From Zobellella denitrificans (GTDB lineage: Bacteria; Pseudomonadota; Gammaproteobacteria; Enterobacterales; Aeromonadaceae): a stretch of DNA of 64,000 bases. The position numbers and the translations under genes were made by a program. Under the pieces are notes generated by a model. It was not told the DNA's origin, did no database searches, and worked only from the letters and a program-made list of their open reading frames with translations. The number at the start of each line of letters is the position of its first letter. Position 1 is the stretch's first letter. The stretch covers positions 1 to 64,000 of the forward strand of contig NZ_NMUO01000006.1 in the NCBI RefSeq assembly GCF_002237365.1. The letters run 5' to 3'. Shown here piece after piece: positions 7,663 to 17,634 of the stretch.

Positions 7663-8919
7663 TTACTGGCGGATCAGGTAATCCGCCTGACCGATCCACT
7701 TGTAGCTGGTCAGCTCTTCCAGTCCCATGGGGCCGCGGGCGTGCAGCTTCTGGGTGGACACCGCCACCTCCGCGCCCAGGCCGAACTGGGCGCCGTCGGT
7801 AAAGCGGGTGGAGGCGTTCACGTACACCGCCGCCGAGGGCGCGCCGTTGATAAAGCGCTCGGCGCTGGCCAGGCTGTTGGTGAGGATGGCGTCGGAATGG
7901 CTGGCGTTGTAGGCGCGCAGGTGCGCCAGCGCCTCGCCCACATCGCTCACCAGCTTGACCCCCAGGGTCAGGCCCAGCCACTCGGTGTCGAAATCCCCTT
8001 CGGCGACAGGCCGCACCCGGGCCGGGCCGGTCTGCAGCAGGGCCAGGGCTTCCTCATCGGCCACCAGCTCCACCCCTTTCGCCGCCATGCGCTCGCTCAG
8101 GCGAGGCAGCAGCCCGGCCGCCACCGCCCGGTGCACCAGCAGGGTGTCCAGGGCATTGCAGGCGCTCGGCCTGTGGGTCTTGGCGTTGTCGATCACCTCG
8201 ATGGCGCGCACCAGGTCGGCGCTCTCGTCCACGAAGGTGTGGCTGATGCCGAAGCCGCCGATGATCACCGGTATGGTAGACTGCTCCTTGCACAGCTGGT
8301 GCAGGCCGGGGCCGCCGCGGGGGATGATCATGTCCACATACTGGTCGAGCCGGAGCAGGCCGCTCACCCACTCCCGGCCCGGCTCGCCGATGTACTGCAC
8401 GCAGCCTTCCGGCAACCGGCTCACCGCCAGCGCCTGGCGGATCACCTTGACCAGCTCCTGGTTGGTGTGGAAGGTCTCCCGGCCGCCGCGCAGTATGCTG
8501 GCGTTGCCGGTCTTGAGGCAGAGGGCGGCGATGTCGATGGTGACATTGGGCCGGGCCTCGTAAATCACCCCCACCACCCCGAGCGGCACCCGCCGGCGCG
8601 ACAGTCGCATGCCGTTTTCCAGCACCCGGGAGTCCAGCTCGGCACCCACCGGATCCGGCAGGGACACCACGTTGCGCACGTCGTCGGCGATGGCCTTGAG
8701 CCGGGCCGGGTTCAGCATCAGCCGGTCCAGCATGGCCTCACCGATGCCGCTTTCCCGGGCGGCCTGCAGATCCTTTTCGTTGGCCGCCAGTATGGCGTCG
8801 GCGCTGGCTTCCAGGGCCTCGGCCATGGCCAGCAGGGCGGCGTTCTTGGCCGCGGTCGGGGTCTCGGCCAGGATAAAGGCGGCGTCGCGGGCCGCCCGGC
8901 CCATTTGTTCCAGATTCAT
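7663..8919 (-). CDS. proA: Gamma-glutamyl phosphate reductase
   Basis: This enzyme reduces gamma-glutamyl phosphate to glutamate 5-semialdehyde with NADPH, the second step of proline synthesis. The 418-residue protein shows the ProA signatures [15 protein letters not shown] near residue 105, [15 protein letters not shown] near 125 and [24 protein letters not shown]-type C-terminal blocks. The catalytic Cys lies in [15 protein letters not shown]. The start at 8919 is set by homology and by an AGGAG site just upstream; an in-frame ATG 78 bases further upstream lies inside proB. The gene follows proB by ten bases, so proBA is an operon. Confidence 0.95.
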   Translation of the reverse strand: MNLEQMGRAARDAAFILAETPTAAKNAALLAMAEALEASADAILAANEKDLQAARESGIGEAMLDRLMLNPARLKAIADDVRNVVSLPDPVGAELDSRVLENGMRLSRRRVPLGVVGVIYEARPNVTIDIAALCLKTGNASILRGGRETFHTNQELVKVIRQALAVSRLPEGCVQYIGEPGREWVSGLLRLDQYVDMIIPRGGPGLHQLCKEQSTIPVIIGGFGISHTFVDESADLVRAIEVIDNAKTHRPSACNALDTLLVHRAVAAGLLPRLSERMAAKGVELVADEEALALLQTGPARVRPVAEGDFDTEWLGLTLGVKLVSDVGEALAHLRAYNASHSDAILTNSLASAERFINGAPSAAVYVNASTRFTDGAQFGLGAEVAVSTQKLHARGPMGLEELTSYKWIGQADYLIRQ

Positions 8920-8929
8920 GTCATTTCTC

Positions 8930-10033
8930 CTACAAGAGCACCAGATCGTCCCGATGGATGGCCACGCTGCCGTAGCCATAGCCCAAAAGGGATTCAATTT
9001 GCTCCGAGTGTTGTCCTTTGATCTTGTTCAGGTCGAGGGCGTCGTAGCGGCAGATGCCCCGGGCCAGTTCGCGGCCTTCGGGGTTGACGATGCGCACCGC
9101 CTCGCCCCGGCGAAAGCGTCCTTCCACCCGCACTATGCCCTTGGGCAGCAGGCTGGAGCCCTTGTCCTTGACCGCCTTGACCGCGCCGGCGTCGATATGG
9201 ATCTCGCCGTGGGGCGGGGGCCCCGCCAGTATCCAGCGCTTGCGGCTCTCGAGCGGGGTGGCCAGGGCCGGAAAACGGGTACCGATGCGATCGCCCTCGG
9301 CCAGGCGGCCGATCACCTCCGGCATCTGGCCGGTGGCGATCACCACGTCGATGCCGGCCCGCCGGGCCACGTCCGCCGCCTGCAGCTTGGTGGCCATGCC
9401 GCCGGTACCCAGGCCGCTGATGCTGCCGCCGGCCAGTTTGCGCAGGGTGTCGTCGATGGTCTGCACTTCCTCGATCAGCTGGGCCTTGGGATCATGGCGT
9501 GGATCGGCGGTGAACAGGCCCTTCTGATCGGTCAGCAGGATCAGCAAATCCGCCTCCGCCAGGATGGCGGCCCGGGCCGACAGGTTGTCGTTGTCGCCCA
9601 CCTTGATCTCGTTGGTGGCCACGGCGTCGTTTTCGTTGATCACCGGTATGATGCGATGCGCCAGCAGGGCGCGCAGGGTGTCGCGGGCGTTGAGATAGCG
9701 CTCGCGGTCTTCCAGATCGGCCCGGGTCAGCAGTATCTGCCCCACGTGCAGGCCGTAGATATTGAACAGGGACTGCCAGCTCTGGATCAGCTGGGTCTGG
9801 CCCACCGCCGCCAGCATCTGCTTGTTGGCCATGGTGCCGGCCAGCTCGGGAAAGCCCAGGTGCTCGCGGCCGGCGGCGATGGCCGCCGAGGTGACCACGA
9901 TGATCTGGTGGCCGGCCCGGTGCAGGCTGGCGCACTGGCGCACCAGCTCCACCATGTGCGCCCTGTCCAGATGGCGGGTACCGCCGGTCAGCACGCTGGT
10001 GCCCAGTTTTACGACTATGGTCTTGCCTTTCAT
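8930..10033 (-). CDS. proB: Glutamate 5-kinase
   Basis: This kinase phosphorylates glutamate to start proline synthesis and is normally feedback-inhibited by proline. The 367-residue protein has an amino-acid kinase domain (about 1-260): [12 protein letters not shown] at the N-terminus, [14 protein letters not shown] near 50, INENDAV near 134, [11 protein letters not shown] near 148 and [12 protein letters not shown] near 215. A C-terminal PUA domain (about 275-365) follows. Length and domain order match E. coli ProB. It is the first gene of proBA. No proline-responsive element was identified upstream. Confidence 0.95.
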   Translation of the reverse strand: MKGKTIVVKLGTSVLTGGTRHLDRAHMVELVRQCASLHRAGHQIIVVTSAAIAAGREHLGFPELAGTMANKQMLAAVGQTQLIQSWQSLFNIYGLHVGQILLTRADLEDRERYLNARDTLRALLAHRIIPVINENDAVATNEIKVGDNDNLSARAAILAEADLLILLTDQKGLFTADPRHDPKAQLIEEVQTIDDTLRKLAGGSISGLGTGGMATKLQAADVARRAGIDVVIATGQMPEVIGRLAEGDRIGTRFPALATPLESRKRWILAGPPPHGEIHIDAGAVKAVKDKGSSLLPKGIVRVEGRFRRGEAVRIVNPEGRELARGICRYDALDLNKIKGQHSEQIESLLGYGYGSVAIHRDDLVLL

Positions 10034-10148
10034 GGAACGCCCTGCGGCTCCTTAGTAACAGCAATGCCGGCAGCGCCGGCAGAATAATGAAAAGGGATGA
10101 AAACCCGGCCCTTGCCCGGAGGCAAGGACCGTCATGATGGCGCGCCCC

Positions 10149-10547
10149 TCAGGCCGCGCTCAGCAGATGCTTTTCTCCCAGGGAGGGGGAAGGTCGGATA
10201 CTGAGCGAAAGACTTTCCATGCACAGCCCCAGCTTGTCGTAGAAATCCCGCAGGGTACGCACCACTTCTTCTTCGTGTTTTTTCGGCAGCGCCTGGGGCT
10301 GCCATTGCCCGGCCGCATCATAGAAGCCGAGCTGGTAATAAAACTCGAAGAGCTGCTGATCCTCGGTGGTCAAGGTCAGCCACCAGCCCCAAAACTCGCG
10401 TTTCTCCGGCGCCGCCTTGGCGCTGGCACAGACCGCCAGGCAATCGAAGAAATACTCCGCCTCGCTCGACAGGGGCTCCCGCAGATAGGGACCTATGGCG
10501 GCGAACTTGCGTATCAACTTGTGATGGGTAACCTTGTCTGTGGTCAT
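10149..10547 (-). CDS. crl: Sigma factor-binding protein Crl
   Basis: Crl binds sigma-S and helps it assemble with core RNA polymerase, raising general stress and stationary-phase transcription. The 132-residue protein has the family's key segments: HHKLIRKFAAIGPYLRE at the N-terminus, FFDCLAVCASAKAAPEKREFWGWW (residues 33-56) and the FYYQLGFYDAAGQW block near 68. It is the same size as E. coli Crl. Its presence supports a gammaproteobacterium with a sigma-S system. It lies between frsA and proBA, as crl and frsA lie near each other and near proBA and gpt in enterics. Confidence 0.92.
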   Translation of the reverse strand: MTTDKVTHHKLIRKFAAIGPYLREPLSSEAEYFFDCLAVCASAKAAPEKREFWGWWLTLTTEDQQLFEFYYQLGFYDAAGQWQPQALPKKHEEEVVRTLRDFYDKLGLCMESLSLSIRPSPSLGEKHLLSAA

Positions 10548-10650
10548 GCAGCCTCCCTGTTAACTTGCCTATATGTAACGTTTTTTCGTTCCAGGGTAAA
10601 GGCCGGCCCGGGACCTGGCCTGAAAAAACACCGGCCGGCCGCTTTCCGCG

Positions 10651-11904
10651 CTATAAATGGACCAGCAACCAGTCCCGCGCCTTGGCCAGGGCCTGGCCGT
10701 AAACCTCGAACAGCGGCAGCTTGTCCAGCACCAGGGCCTGGCCGCCCCGGCTGGAGGCCGCCAGGGCCTGGATGTCCGACTCCGGACAAATGAAGTCCCG
10801 CTTGTGGCCGATGCTGAGCAGCGGCACCGTGGTCCTGTGGCCCATCAGGCCCTGGGTCTTCAGGGAGAATCCCCGGCAGTGGTGATAGAGCTGTTCCCAG
10901 TCGTTGCTGCGCACCCCCATGCGATTGGCGATGGTATCCCTGAGCATGGCCGGGGTCTGCATGAAGCGGTCGCGGTCGGTGAAGAACAGGTTGGCGGCCC
11001 CGGCGATGCTGACCACGGTGCGCAGCTTGAACGGCTCGAGAAAGGCCAGCCGGGCCGCCACGTTGCCGCCCATGCGCACCCCCACCAGCCCGACCCGGCG
11101 CTCGTCCACCCAGGGAATTTGGGGCACATAATCCAGCACCGCCTGGTGCAGCCGGCTGCTGTCCTGCACCAGGGGCCAGTGGGAGGAATAGCCGATGCCC
11201 GGCATGTCCACCGTCAGCATGGCGATGTCCGCCGGCGCCAGGTACTCCTCGTAGAAGCGCCAGAAATCGAGCTGCAGGCTGTCCAGGCTGCCGCTGACGA
11301 TCACCAGGGGCAGTACCTTGTCCTGGCGCGGCAGGTGCAGATAGCCCTGCACCTCCTTGCCGTTGTAGGGGATGCGCAGCTCCTTGAGCGGTACCGGCAG
11401 CAGTTGCCCGGCCTGGCGATAGGCCTTGTTGGCCAGCAACTGGGCCTGCAGGCTGAGCACGTCGCCCTTGAGGTGCGGGTAGCTCGCCAGGGAAAAATAG
11501 CGGGCCGCCGCCAGCAGCTTTTGCCGGGCCAGGGCCGGCTCGGCGGCCAGCAGGGCCATGCCCGCCTGGTAGGCCTCTGCCCCCAGCTGGCTCCACTCGA
11601 ATACCCAGTTGCCGCTCTTGTACTCGCTCACCGTGTCCAGCCACTGCTCCACACTGCGCGGCCCGGCAGCCACCGCGATACGGGCCAGGGTGGACTCGAT
11701 CTCGATGCTGTCGGTGCCCTGCCAGCGCCAGAAGGCGCGCTTTTGCAGCCGGTAGAAACCGGGCAGGTGGGCGCCGTCCACATAGGGAGCGATCTGCACC
11801 GGGGCCTCGCTGCGCCTGCCCGCAAAGGAAATGGTGGAGGTTTCCTGTACCTGCTCCACCTGGGTGAACAGACGTTCGCTCAATGTCTGGTCCTGTTCCG
11901 CCAT
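10651..11904 (-). CDS. frsA: FrsA family esterase (fermentation-respiration switch protein)
   Basis: The 417-residue protein is an alpha/beta-hydrolase of the FrsA (YafA) family. Typical blocks are GNWVFEWSQLGAEAYQAGM near 90, VIVSGSLDSLQLDFWRFYEEY near 175 and RVGLVGVRMGGNVAARL near 250. That last block has the GxRxGG nucleophile-elbow position that lacks a canonical Ser in this family. Homologues have been linked to glucose-PTS EIIA in some Vibrionaceae/Enterobacteriaceae, and the enzymatic role is debated. The start at 11904 is set by homology and by a TGAGGA site; the frame is open further upstream through the gpt terminator. A 46-bp hairpin lies just 20 bp before the start. Confidence 0.9.
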   Translation of the reverse strand: MAEQDQTLSERLFTQVEQVQETSTISFAGRRSEAPVQIAPYVDGAHLPGFYRLQKRAFWRWQGTDSIEIESTLARIAVAAGPRSVEQWLDTVSEYKSGNWVFEWSQLGAEAYQAGMALLAAEPALARQKLLAAARYFSLASYPHLKGDVLSLQAQLLANKAYRQAGQLLPVPLKELRIPYNGKEVQGYLHLPRQDKVLPLVIVSGSLDSLQLDFWRFYEEYLAPADIAMLTVDMPGIGYSSHWPLVQDSSRLHQAVLDYVPQIPWVDERRVGLVGVRMGGNVAARLAFLEPFKLRTVVSIAGAANLFFTDRDRFMQTPAMLRDTIANRMGVRSNDWEQLYHHCRGFSLKTQGLMGHRTTVPLLSIGHKRDFICPESDIQALAASSRGGQALVLDKLPLFEVYGQALAKARDWLLVHL

Positions 11905-11924
11905 GACTGAATCCTCAACATACC

Positions 11925-11970
11925 GATAAGAAACAAAAAGGCTCCCTGGGGAGCCTTTTTGTTTCTTATC
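11925..11970. terminator. Long perfect inverted repeat between gpt and frsA
   Basis: Two 22-base arms (11925-11946 and 11949-11970) are perfectly complementary around a TG spacer. The inner GC core GGCTCCC/GGGAGCC is followed by a T-run on either strand, so it is a strong bidirectional terminator. Its right arm overlaps the last bases of the gpt stop codon. It ends only 20 bp before the frsA ATG on the same strand, which leaves little room for an frsA promoter downstream of it. Confidence 0.85.
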
Positions 11971-12439
11971 AGCCGTTGTCCTGTTCACACAGCGGCGGCA
12001 CAAAGGTGACGCTCATGTCCCAGGGCTGCTCAATCCAGGTGTCCTGGCCGACCCGCACCTCGAAGTCGTCGACCAGCGGCTCGCCCTTGGGCTTGGCGAA
12101 GACGGTGATGAACTTGGCCTTGGGGTAGAGCTCGCGGATCACCCGGGCGGTATTGCCGGTATCCACCAGGTCGTCGACGATCAGGAAGCCTTCGCCGTCA
12201 CCGGATACCTGCTTGAGCACCTGCAGATCGGTGCGCTGCTGGTCGTGCTCGTAGCTGGAAATGCAGAGGGTATCGACATGGCGGATACCCAGCTCCCGGG
12301 CCATGATGGCGGCCGGCACCAGGCCACCGCGGCTCACCGCGATGATGCCCTTCCACTGGCTGGCGGGAAGCTGACGCTGGGCCAACTTGCGCGCTTCGCG
12401 CTGAAATGAATCCCAGGTGACGACGAATTTGTTGGACAT
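11969..12439 (-). CDS. gpt: Xanthine-guanine phosphoribosyltransferase
   Basis: This salvage enzyme converts guanine, xanthine and hypoxanthine to their nucleotides using PRPP, at the inner face of the membrane. The 156-residue protein matches E. coli Gpt along its length: [10 protein letters not shown] at the start, [14 protein letters not shown] near 31, the PRPP-binding motif [15 protein letters not shown] (about 84-98) and WIEQPWD near 135. The frame is open 126 bases further upstream, but homology and the MSxKxVVTW start fix the ATG at 12439. It is in the typical neighbourhood with frsA and crl. Confidence 0.94.
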   Translation of the reverse strand: MSNKFVVTWDSFQREARKLAQRQLPASQWKGIIAVSRGGLVPAAIMARELGIRHVDTLCISSYEHDQQRTDLQVLKQVSGDGEGFLIVDDLVDTGNTARVIRELYPKAKFITVFAKPKGEPLVDDFEVRVGQDTWIEQPWDMSVTFVPPLCEQDNG

Positions 12440-12776
12440 AAACAGAACCTTTGGATGTTGGCTTTCGAGACAAGTTGGCCACCGTCGTCCGCCATGGTAC
12501 CCGGCAGGCGGTGCCCCCTCGACGCGCCCCGGCCCTGGTGCCGGCCTTGGCCGGATGACGAGCAAACAATGGTCGCATTATAGAGATAGCGCCCATTCTT
12601 GACCAGCGTTACAACTTTTTATTGCCGCGGACCCGCCGGCGGCCCGCCATTAGACTAAAGGATTAACCGGGAAGATCCCATTTTTGATACAGGTCAGCCG
12701 CAACGCCTTCCCCATTGCTTTAGTATGGGCAATCATCCGCCTCAGGGCCGAGGTCATTCACAGAGGAACCCAGGAC
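12440..12776. other. Divergent gpt / chemoreceptor intergenic region
   Basis: These 337 bp must hold promoters for gpt (leftward) and the chemoreceptor (rightward). I looked for a sigma-28 flagellar promoter, common for chemoreceptor genes, and found no good match. There is no repeat of the A-G family. Short ORFs here lack coding character. Confidence 0.4.
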
Positions 12777-14411
12777 GTGAAACTGTTGCGCTCGCTCTCC
12801 ATTGCCAAACGTCTCTATCTCAACCTGTTGCTGCTCTCCATCGGTATTCTGGCGATTACCCTGCTGATGCTGTGGCTGTTCTACCACAGCCTGGTGGACG
12901 AAAAACGCACCCAGGCCATGCGCCAGGTGCAGTCGGTGGTCAGCCTGGCCGGCTTCTACCATCAGCGCCAGCAACAGGGGCTGCTGTCCGAGGCCGAGGC
13001 CCGCCAGGCGGCCCTGGCCGCCATCGCCGAGCTGCGCTACGGCAACAACGACTATTTCTGGATCAACGACAGCCAGCCGCGCATGATACTGCACCCGATG
13101 CAGCCCAGGCTCAACGGCGAGGATCTGAGCGGCTTCAAGGATCCCAACGGCAAGGCGCTGTTCCTCGACATGGTGGAACAGGTCAGGGCCGGCGGCGCCG
13201 GCTTCGTGCACTATCTCTGGCCCAAGCCGGGCCTGACCGAGCCGGTGGAAAAGGTGTCCTACGTCGAGCTGTTCGCGCCCTGGGGCTGGATCATCGGCAC
13301 CGGCATCTATATCGACGACGTGCACGAGCAACTGGTAGCCACCGCCACCAAGGTGCTGCTGGTGGTGCTGGGGCTCGGCGCCCTGGCGGTGCTGGTGGCG
13401 GTGGCCCTGATCCGCAGCATACTGCACCCGGTGGGCGACACGGTGCGGGCCCTGCGCGACATCTCCCACGGCGAGGCGGATCTGCGCCGGCGGCTGGACG
13501 AGCACGGCCGGGACGAGGTGACCCAGCTCAGTAAAAGCTTCAACCAGTTCTGCTCGCGGCTGGCCGCCACCATCCGCCGGCTCTCCCCCATCAGCCAGGA
13601 AGTGAACGCCGCCGCCGGCCGCCTGTCCGACATCGTGCGCCACAACCGCCAGCTTGCCGAGCAGCAGTCGGCCGAAACCGAGAAGGTGGCCGCCGCCATG
13701 CAGCAGATGCTGGCCACCAGCCAGGAAATGGCCAGATCCGCCGAGCAGGCGGCCCGGGCCAGCCATGCTTCGGCCGAGGCCGCCCGGGACGGCACCGGCA
13801 AGATGGCCCAGACCCGCCAGGTGGCGACCGGCCTGGTGTCCGAGCTGACCTCGTCCCAGCACCGCCTGGCCGCCCTGTCCGAGCGGGCTCAGGACATCGG
13901 CAAGGTACTGGAGGTGATCAGCGCCATCGCCGAGCAGACCAACCTGCTGGCCCTCAATGCCGCCATCGAGGCGGCCCGGGCCGGCGAGCAGGGGCGCGGT
14001 TTCGCGGTGGTGGCCGACGAGGTGCGCAGCCTCGCCACCCGTACCCAGCGCTCGACCGACGAGATCCAGGACATCATCCAGGGGCTGCAGTCCGAGGCCA
14101 ACGACACCGTGGCCCATATGCACGGCCTGATGCAGCAGGCGAAGGACACCCAGGGTACCGCCGATGAGGCCGGCGACGCCCTGACCGCCATCAGCGAGCG
14201 CATGACGCTTATCAACGACATGAACGGCCAGATCGCCACCGCCGCCGAACAGCAGCGACAAACCACCGCAGAGATGAGCCGCAACCTGGAGCGGCTGAGC
14301 GAACTGGCGGCGGAGGCGCGCCTGAAAACCCAGGAGACCGACAGCGCCGGCGAGGCCCTGTCCGGCCTGGGGCGCCAGCTGTCGGACGAAGTAAACATGT
14401 TTAAGGCATAA
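12777..14411 (+). CDS. Methyl-accepting chemotaxis protein with single Cache domain
   Basis: This 544-residue inner-membrane chemoreceptor signals to CheA/CheW. It has a first transmembrane helix (about residues 12-36) and a periplasmic single-Cache domain (about 40-185). The Cache domain carries the [17 protein letters not shown] and [14 protein letters not shown] signatures of the sCache_2/smp_2 class. A second helix (about 190-212) follows, then a HAMP linker and a long coiled-coil signalling domain. The hairpin tip is [20 protein letters not shown], flanked by likely methylation helices. The ligand is unknown; this Cache class often binds small organic acids. I chose GTG 12777 because an AGGAAC sequence lies upstream and the helix begins there; the earlier in-frame start at 12684 has no such site. 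Confidence 0.88.
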   Translation: MKLLRSLSIAKRLYLNLLLLSIGILAITLLMLWLFYHSLVDEKRTQAMRQVQSVVSLAGFYHQRQQQGLLSEAEARQAALAAIAELRYGNNDYFWINDSQPRMILHPMQPRLNGEDLSGFKDPNGKALFLDMVEQVRAGGAGFVHYLWPKPGLTEPVEKVSYVELFAPWGWIIGTGIYIDDVHEQLVATATKVLLVVLGLGALAVLVAVALIRSILHPVGDTVRALRDISHGEADLRRRLDEHGRDEVTQLSKSFNQFCSRLAATIRRLSPISQEVNAAAGRLSDIVRHNRQLAEQQSAETEKVAAAMQQMLATSQEMARSAEQAARASHASAEAARDGTGKMAQTRQVATGLVSELTSSQHRLAALSERAQDIGKVLEVISAIAEQTNLLALNAAIEAARAGEQGRGFAVVADEVRSLATRTQRSTDEIQDIIQGLQSEANDTVAHMHGLMQQAKDTQGTADEAGDALTAISERMTLINDMNGQIATAAEQQRQTTAEMSRNLERLSELAAEARLKTQETDSAGEALSGLGRQLSDEVNMFKA

Positions 14412-14556
14412 ACAAGGAATATTTATCTTTAATTTAATAAACTTACAGAGCAATAAACCAAAATAAACAGAGCAAGCAGTTGAATGATGGATCCTGACCG
14501 CGGTGGGGGAGTAAGCTATCGGCTTTCCCCTACCGACGTCTGATGCAAGGTACCCC

Positions 14557-16023
14557 ATGAGCGAGATCCGCAGCCTTTCCCCTGCCCTGCTGTGGCAGTT
14601 TTTCGACACCCTCTGCAGCATTCCCCACCCTTCCGGCCATGAGGCGGCCCTGCGCCAGTGGATTGCCGACTGGGCGCGGGAGCGGGAGCTGGACGTGCGC
14701 CAGGACAGGGTCGGCAACCTCGTCATCCGCAAGGCCGCCACCGCCGGCATGGAACACCGTAAGGGCGTCATATTGCAGGCTCATATGGACATGGTTCCCC
14801 AGGCCAACGCCGACAGCCCCCATGACTTTACCCGGGATCCGATCCAGCCCTGGATCGACGGCGACTGGGTCCGCGCCCGCGGCACCACCCTGGGCGCCGA
14901 CAACGGCATCGGCCTGGCCGCCTGCCTGGCGGTGCTGGCCGACGACAAGGTGCAGCATGGCCCGCTGGAGGTACTGCTGACCGTGGACGAGGAAAGCGGC
15001 ATGACCGGCGCCTTCGGCCTGGAGCCCGGTCTGTTGCGCGGCGAGATCCTGCTCAACACCGACTCGGAGCAGGACGGCGACGTCTACATGGGCTGCGCCG
15101 GCGGGGTGGACGCCAACATCACCCTGCCCTATGAGGCCGAGCCCGTCCCCACCGGGCACCAGGCGGTGCGCCTGGCCATCACCGGCCTGCGCGGCGGCCA
15201 CTCCGGCATCAATATCCACCAGGGCCGGGCCAGTGCCAACAAGCTGCTGGCGGAGCTGCTGCACCAACTCGGTCAGTCGGGCGACATCCGCCTGGCGGAA
15301 CTGCACGGCGGCACCCTGCGCAATGCCATCGCCCGGGAAGCCTGGGCCCTGCTGACCCTGCCCGCCGCCGGGCTGGCGCGGGCGCAAGATCTGATTGAGT
15401 CATACCGTCGCCAGTACGCCGCCGAGTTCGCCGGCGTGGACGACTTTATCCGCCTGGAACTCGAGCCCGCCGGGCTGCCGCCGCGGGTGATGAGCCCGGA
15501 CCTGCAGCGCCGGCTGGTGGCCGCCCTGCTCGCCTGCCCCCACGGGGTGATGGAAATGAGCCGGGCCCTGGCCGGGGTGGTGCAGAGTTCCACCAACCTG
15601 GGGGTGATCAAGACGGAAGCGGAGCAGGTCTACGTCCAGTGCCTGATCCGTTCCCTGAGCGATGCAGGCCGGGACCGGGTGGCGGAAATGACGGCGGCGG
15701 TGTTCCGCCTGGCCGGGGCCGACTGCCGCTTCGACGGCGCCTACCCGGGCTGGCAACCGGACCCCGACTCCCCCATCATGAGGCTGCTGCTCGACACCCA
15801 CGAAGCCCTGTTCGGGGTGCAGCCGGCGGTCAAGGTGATCCACGCCGGCCTCGAATGCGGCCTGTTCAAGGCGGTCTATCCGGAGTGGGATATGGTGTCG
15901 TTCGGACCCACCATTCAGGGCGCCCATTCCCCGGACGAGCGGGTGCATATCGAAGCGGTGTCCCGCTTCTGGCAACTGCTGGTACGGGTGCTCAGGCAAA
16001 TCCCCGAGAGCGACGGCCGCTGA
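14557..16023 (+). CDS. pepD: Aminoacyl-histidine dipeptidase (peptidase D)
   Basis: PepD is a cytosolic zinc dipeptidase of the M20 family that cleaves Xaa-His and many other dipeptides. The 488-residue protein has the metal and catalytic motifs LQAHMDMVPQ (His/Asp near residue 80), TLGADNGIGLA near 113, TVDEESGMTGA (catalytic Glu region near 148) and NTDSEQDGDVYMGCAGG near 167. The HAGLECGLF motif with a metal ligand lies near 430. Length and order match E. coli PepD (485 residues). It is preceded by a short AT-rich region and is probably monocistronic. Confidence 0.95.
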   Translation: MSEIRSLSPALLWQFFDTLCSIPHPSGHEAALRQWIADWARERELDVRQDRVGNLVIRKAATAGMEHRKGVILQAHMDMVPQANADSPHDFTRDPIQPWIDGDWVRARGTTLGADNGIGLAACLAVLADDKVQHGPLEVLLTVDEESGMTGAFGLEPGLLRGEILLNTDSEQDGDVYMGCAGGVDANITLPYEAEPVPTGHQAVRLAITGLRGGHSGINIHQGRASANKLLAELLHQLGQSGDIRLAELHGGTLRNAIAREAWALLTLPAAGLARAQDLIESYRRQYAAEFAGVDDFIRLELEPAGLPPRVMSPDLQRRLVAALLACPHGVMEMSRALAGVVQSSTNLGVIKTEAEQVYVQCLIRSLSDAGRDRVAEMTAAVFRLAGADCRFDGAYPGWQPDPDSPIMRLLLDTHEALFGVQPAVKVIHAGLECGLFKAVYPEWDMVSFGPTIQGAHSPDERVHIEAVSRFWQLLVRVLRQIPESDGR

Positions 16024-16118
16024 GCGTCAGCATCGGACCCAGCCATGGCGTCCCCGGTAGGCAAGGAGGGCAAATTGGCTTATGCTCTTGGCCAATAGCC
16101 CGAATGGAGGAAGACGCC

Positions 16119-16439
16119 ATGAAATTCGCCCCCCTGTGTGTGTTGCTGTCCCTGCTGGCGGCGCCGGCCATGGCCGACAACCTGCTGAACCGGATGGTGA
16201 ACTTCGGTCGGGAAGTGCTGGATGAAACCCGCAAGCTGGCGCCCGGCGTGCAGAACGATCGCCGCCATGAACAACCGGCCCAGGTCAGCCAGGCCGCCCC
16301 GGACGACGGCCGGCACAGCCCGGCAATAGAGCTGGGTCCGGTGGCGCCTGCCGAGTCCGCCAGTCTGCCGCCGCCGGCCTCCCCTTCCGCCAACCAGGGC
16401 TGGCAGTTTGTGGAGGAAGACCATCTCAAGGGGCAGTGA
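16119..16439 (+). CDS. Small secreted hypothetical protein
   Basis: I do not recognise this 106-residue protein. It has a clear Sec signal peptide (residues 1-19, cleavage likely after APAMA). The short mature part has a helical LLNRMVNFGREVLDETRKL segment followed by a low-complexity Pro/Ser/Ala/Gln region, so it is probably periplasmic and partly disordered. The ATG at 16119 follows a TGGAGGAAG ribosome-binding sequence. It lies 95 bp past pepD and ends next to dinB, which runs toward it. Base composition matches the neighbours. Confidence 0.65.
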   Translation: MKFAPLCVLLSLLAAPAMADNLLNRMVNFGREVLDETRKLAPGVQNDRRHEQPAQVSQAAPDDGRHSPAIELGPVAPAESASLPPPASPSANQGWQFVEEDHLKGQ

Positions 16440-16510
16440 GGCGTCGGGCGTGAGGCGTGAATGTGATAGCCGAATGATTGATGCAGGCTGCCCATTGAGC
16501 CCGGCAAGGG

Positions 16511-17551
16511 CTACCATTCAAACCCCAGCTGAATGCCCTGGCTGTCGTCGGCCAGCTCCACGCTGACTCCCACCAGCCGGACGCCCCGGCCTTCGGCGCG
16601 CTCCCAGGCCCGTTCGCAAAGCTTCAGTGCCGAGTCCAGCTCGGGCGCATGGGTGCGCCGCGAGAGCGTGGTCTGTTCGAAATCGCTGAACTTGAGCTTG
16701 ATGCACAGGCCGCACACCGGCCTGCCGTCCAGCCGGCGGATCAGCTCCGGCCAGAGCCTGGCCAACACCAGCCGCCCCTGCTCCGGCTGGTGGAGATCCT
16801 CGGCCAGGGTGGTCTCCACCCCCACCGATTTGCGCACCCATTCCGTCTCCACCGGCCGTTCGTCGATGCCCCTGGCCCGTTGCCACAGCAGCCGGCCGAA
16901 CTTGCCAAAGCGGTGCACCAGTTCGGCTTCGCCCACCGCCGCCAACTGGCCGCAGCTTTCCAGCCCCAGGGCCGACAGCTTCTCCGCCGTCTTGCGCCCG
17001 ACCCCGGGGATCTTGGCCAGGGGCAGCCGGTGCACGAAGTCTTGGACCCGCTCCGGCGACAGCACGAAGAGCCCGTCCGGCTTGTTTTCTTCCGAGGCGA
17101 TCTTGGCCAGGAACTTGTTGGGCGCCACCCCGGCGGAGGCGGTCAGTTGCAGCTCCTCCCGGATGGCCCGGCGGATATCCCGGGCGATCAGGGTGGCGCT
17201 GCCGCCGAACCAGGGGCTGTCGGTCACGTCGAGGTAGGCTTCGTCCAGGGACAGGGGTTCGACCAGGGGGGTATAGCGATGGAAGATCTCGCGGATCTGG
17301 CGCGATACCGCCTTGTACTCGGCCATGTTGCCGGGGATCAGCAGCAGTCCCGGGCAGAGCTTGAGCGCCTGGTGGCTGGCCATGGCCGAACGTACGCCGA
17401 AGGCCCGGGCCGGGTAGTTGCAGGTGGCGATCACCCCGCGCCGGCTGGCGCTGCCGCCGATGGCCAGGGGAATATCACGCCACTCGGGATGGGCGCGCAT
17501 TTCCACCGCGGCGAAAAAGCAGTCCATATCGACGTGGATGATCTTGCGCAT
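16511..17551 (-). CDS. dinB: DNA polymerase IV
   Basis: DinB is an error-prone Y-family polymerase for translesion synthesis. The 346-residue protein has the catalytic carboxylates in MRKIIHVDMDCFFAAVEMR (Asp8) and PLSLDEAYLDVT (Asp/Glu near 103-104). It also has the steric-gate region FFAAVE, the FLAKIASEENKPDG palm block near 147, helix-hairpin-helix IPGVGRKTAEKL near 180 and a little-finger domain. The C-terminal LGFEW ends like a beta-clamp-binding tail (QLGFEW). A heptamer tandem array sits 45-83 bp upstream of the start, in the promoter region. No clear LexA box was found. Confidence 0.95.
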   Translation of the reverse strand: MRKIIHVDMDCFFAAVEMRAHPEWRDIPLAIGGSASRRGVIATCNYPARAFGVRSAMASHQALKLCPGLLLIPGNMAEYKAVSRQIREIFHRYTPLVEPLSLDEAYLDVTDSPWFGGSATLIARDIRRAIREELQLTASAGVAPNKFLAKIASEENKPDGLFVLSPERVQDFVHRLPLAKIPGVGRKTAEKLSALGLESCGQLAAVGEAELVHRFGKFGRLLWQRARGIDERPVETEWVRKSVGVETTLAEDLHQPEQGRLVLARLWPELIRRLDGRPVCGLCIKLKFSDFEQTTLSRRTHAPELDSALKLCERAWERAEGRGVRLVGVSVELADDSQGIQLGFEW

Positions 17552-17595
17552 GACCAGACTGGATAAATAGACAGTACCCAGATACTAACGCGAAA

Positions 17596-17634
17596 AGCTG
17601 GAAGCTGGAAGCTGGAAGCTGGAAGCTGGAAGCT
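17596..17634. repeat. Heptamer tandem array (AGCTGGA)5.6 upstream of dinB
   Basis: Five perfect copies of AGCTGGA plus AGCT run in tandem. The array lies between dinB (start 17551) and nqrM (stop 17706), in the dinB promoter region. Single or double copies of the same heptamer appear at 6774-6790, 7151-7165 and, inverted, around 17690. Such arrays can change copy number by slippage and alter promoter spacing. Confidence 0.9.

Noticed and set aside
12640-12776. A sigma-28 flagellar promoter before the chemoreceptor
   Set aside because: A TAAAG start is present, but no GCCGATAA-type -10 was found at the right spacing.
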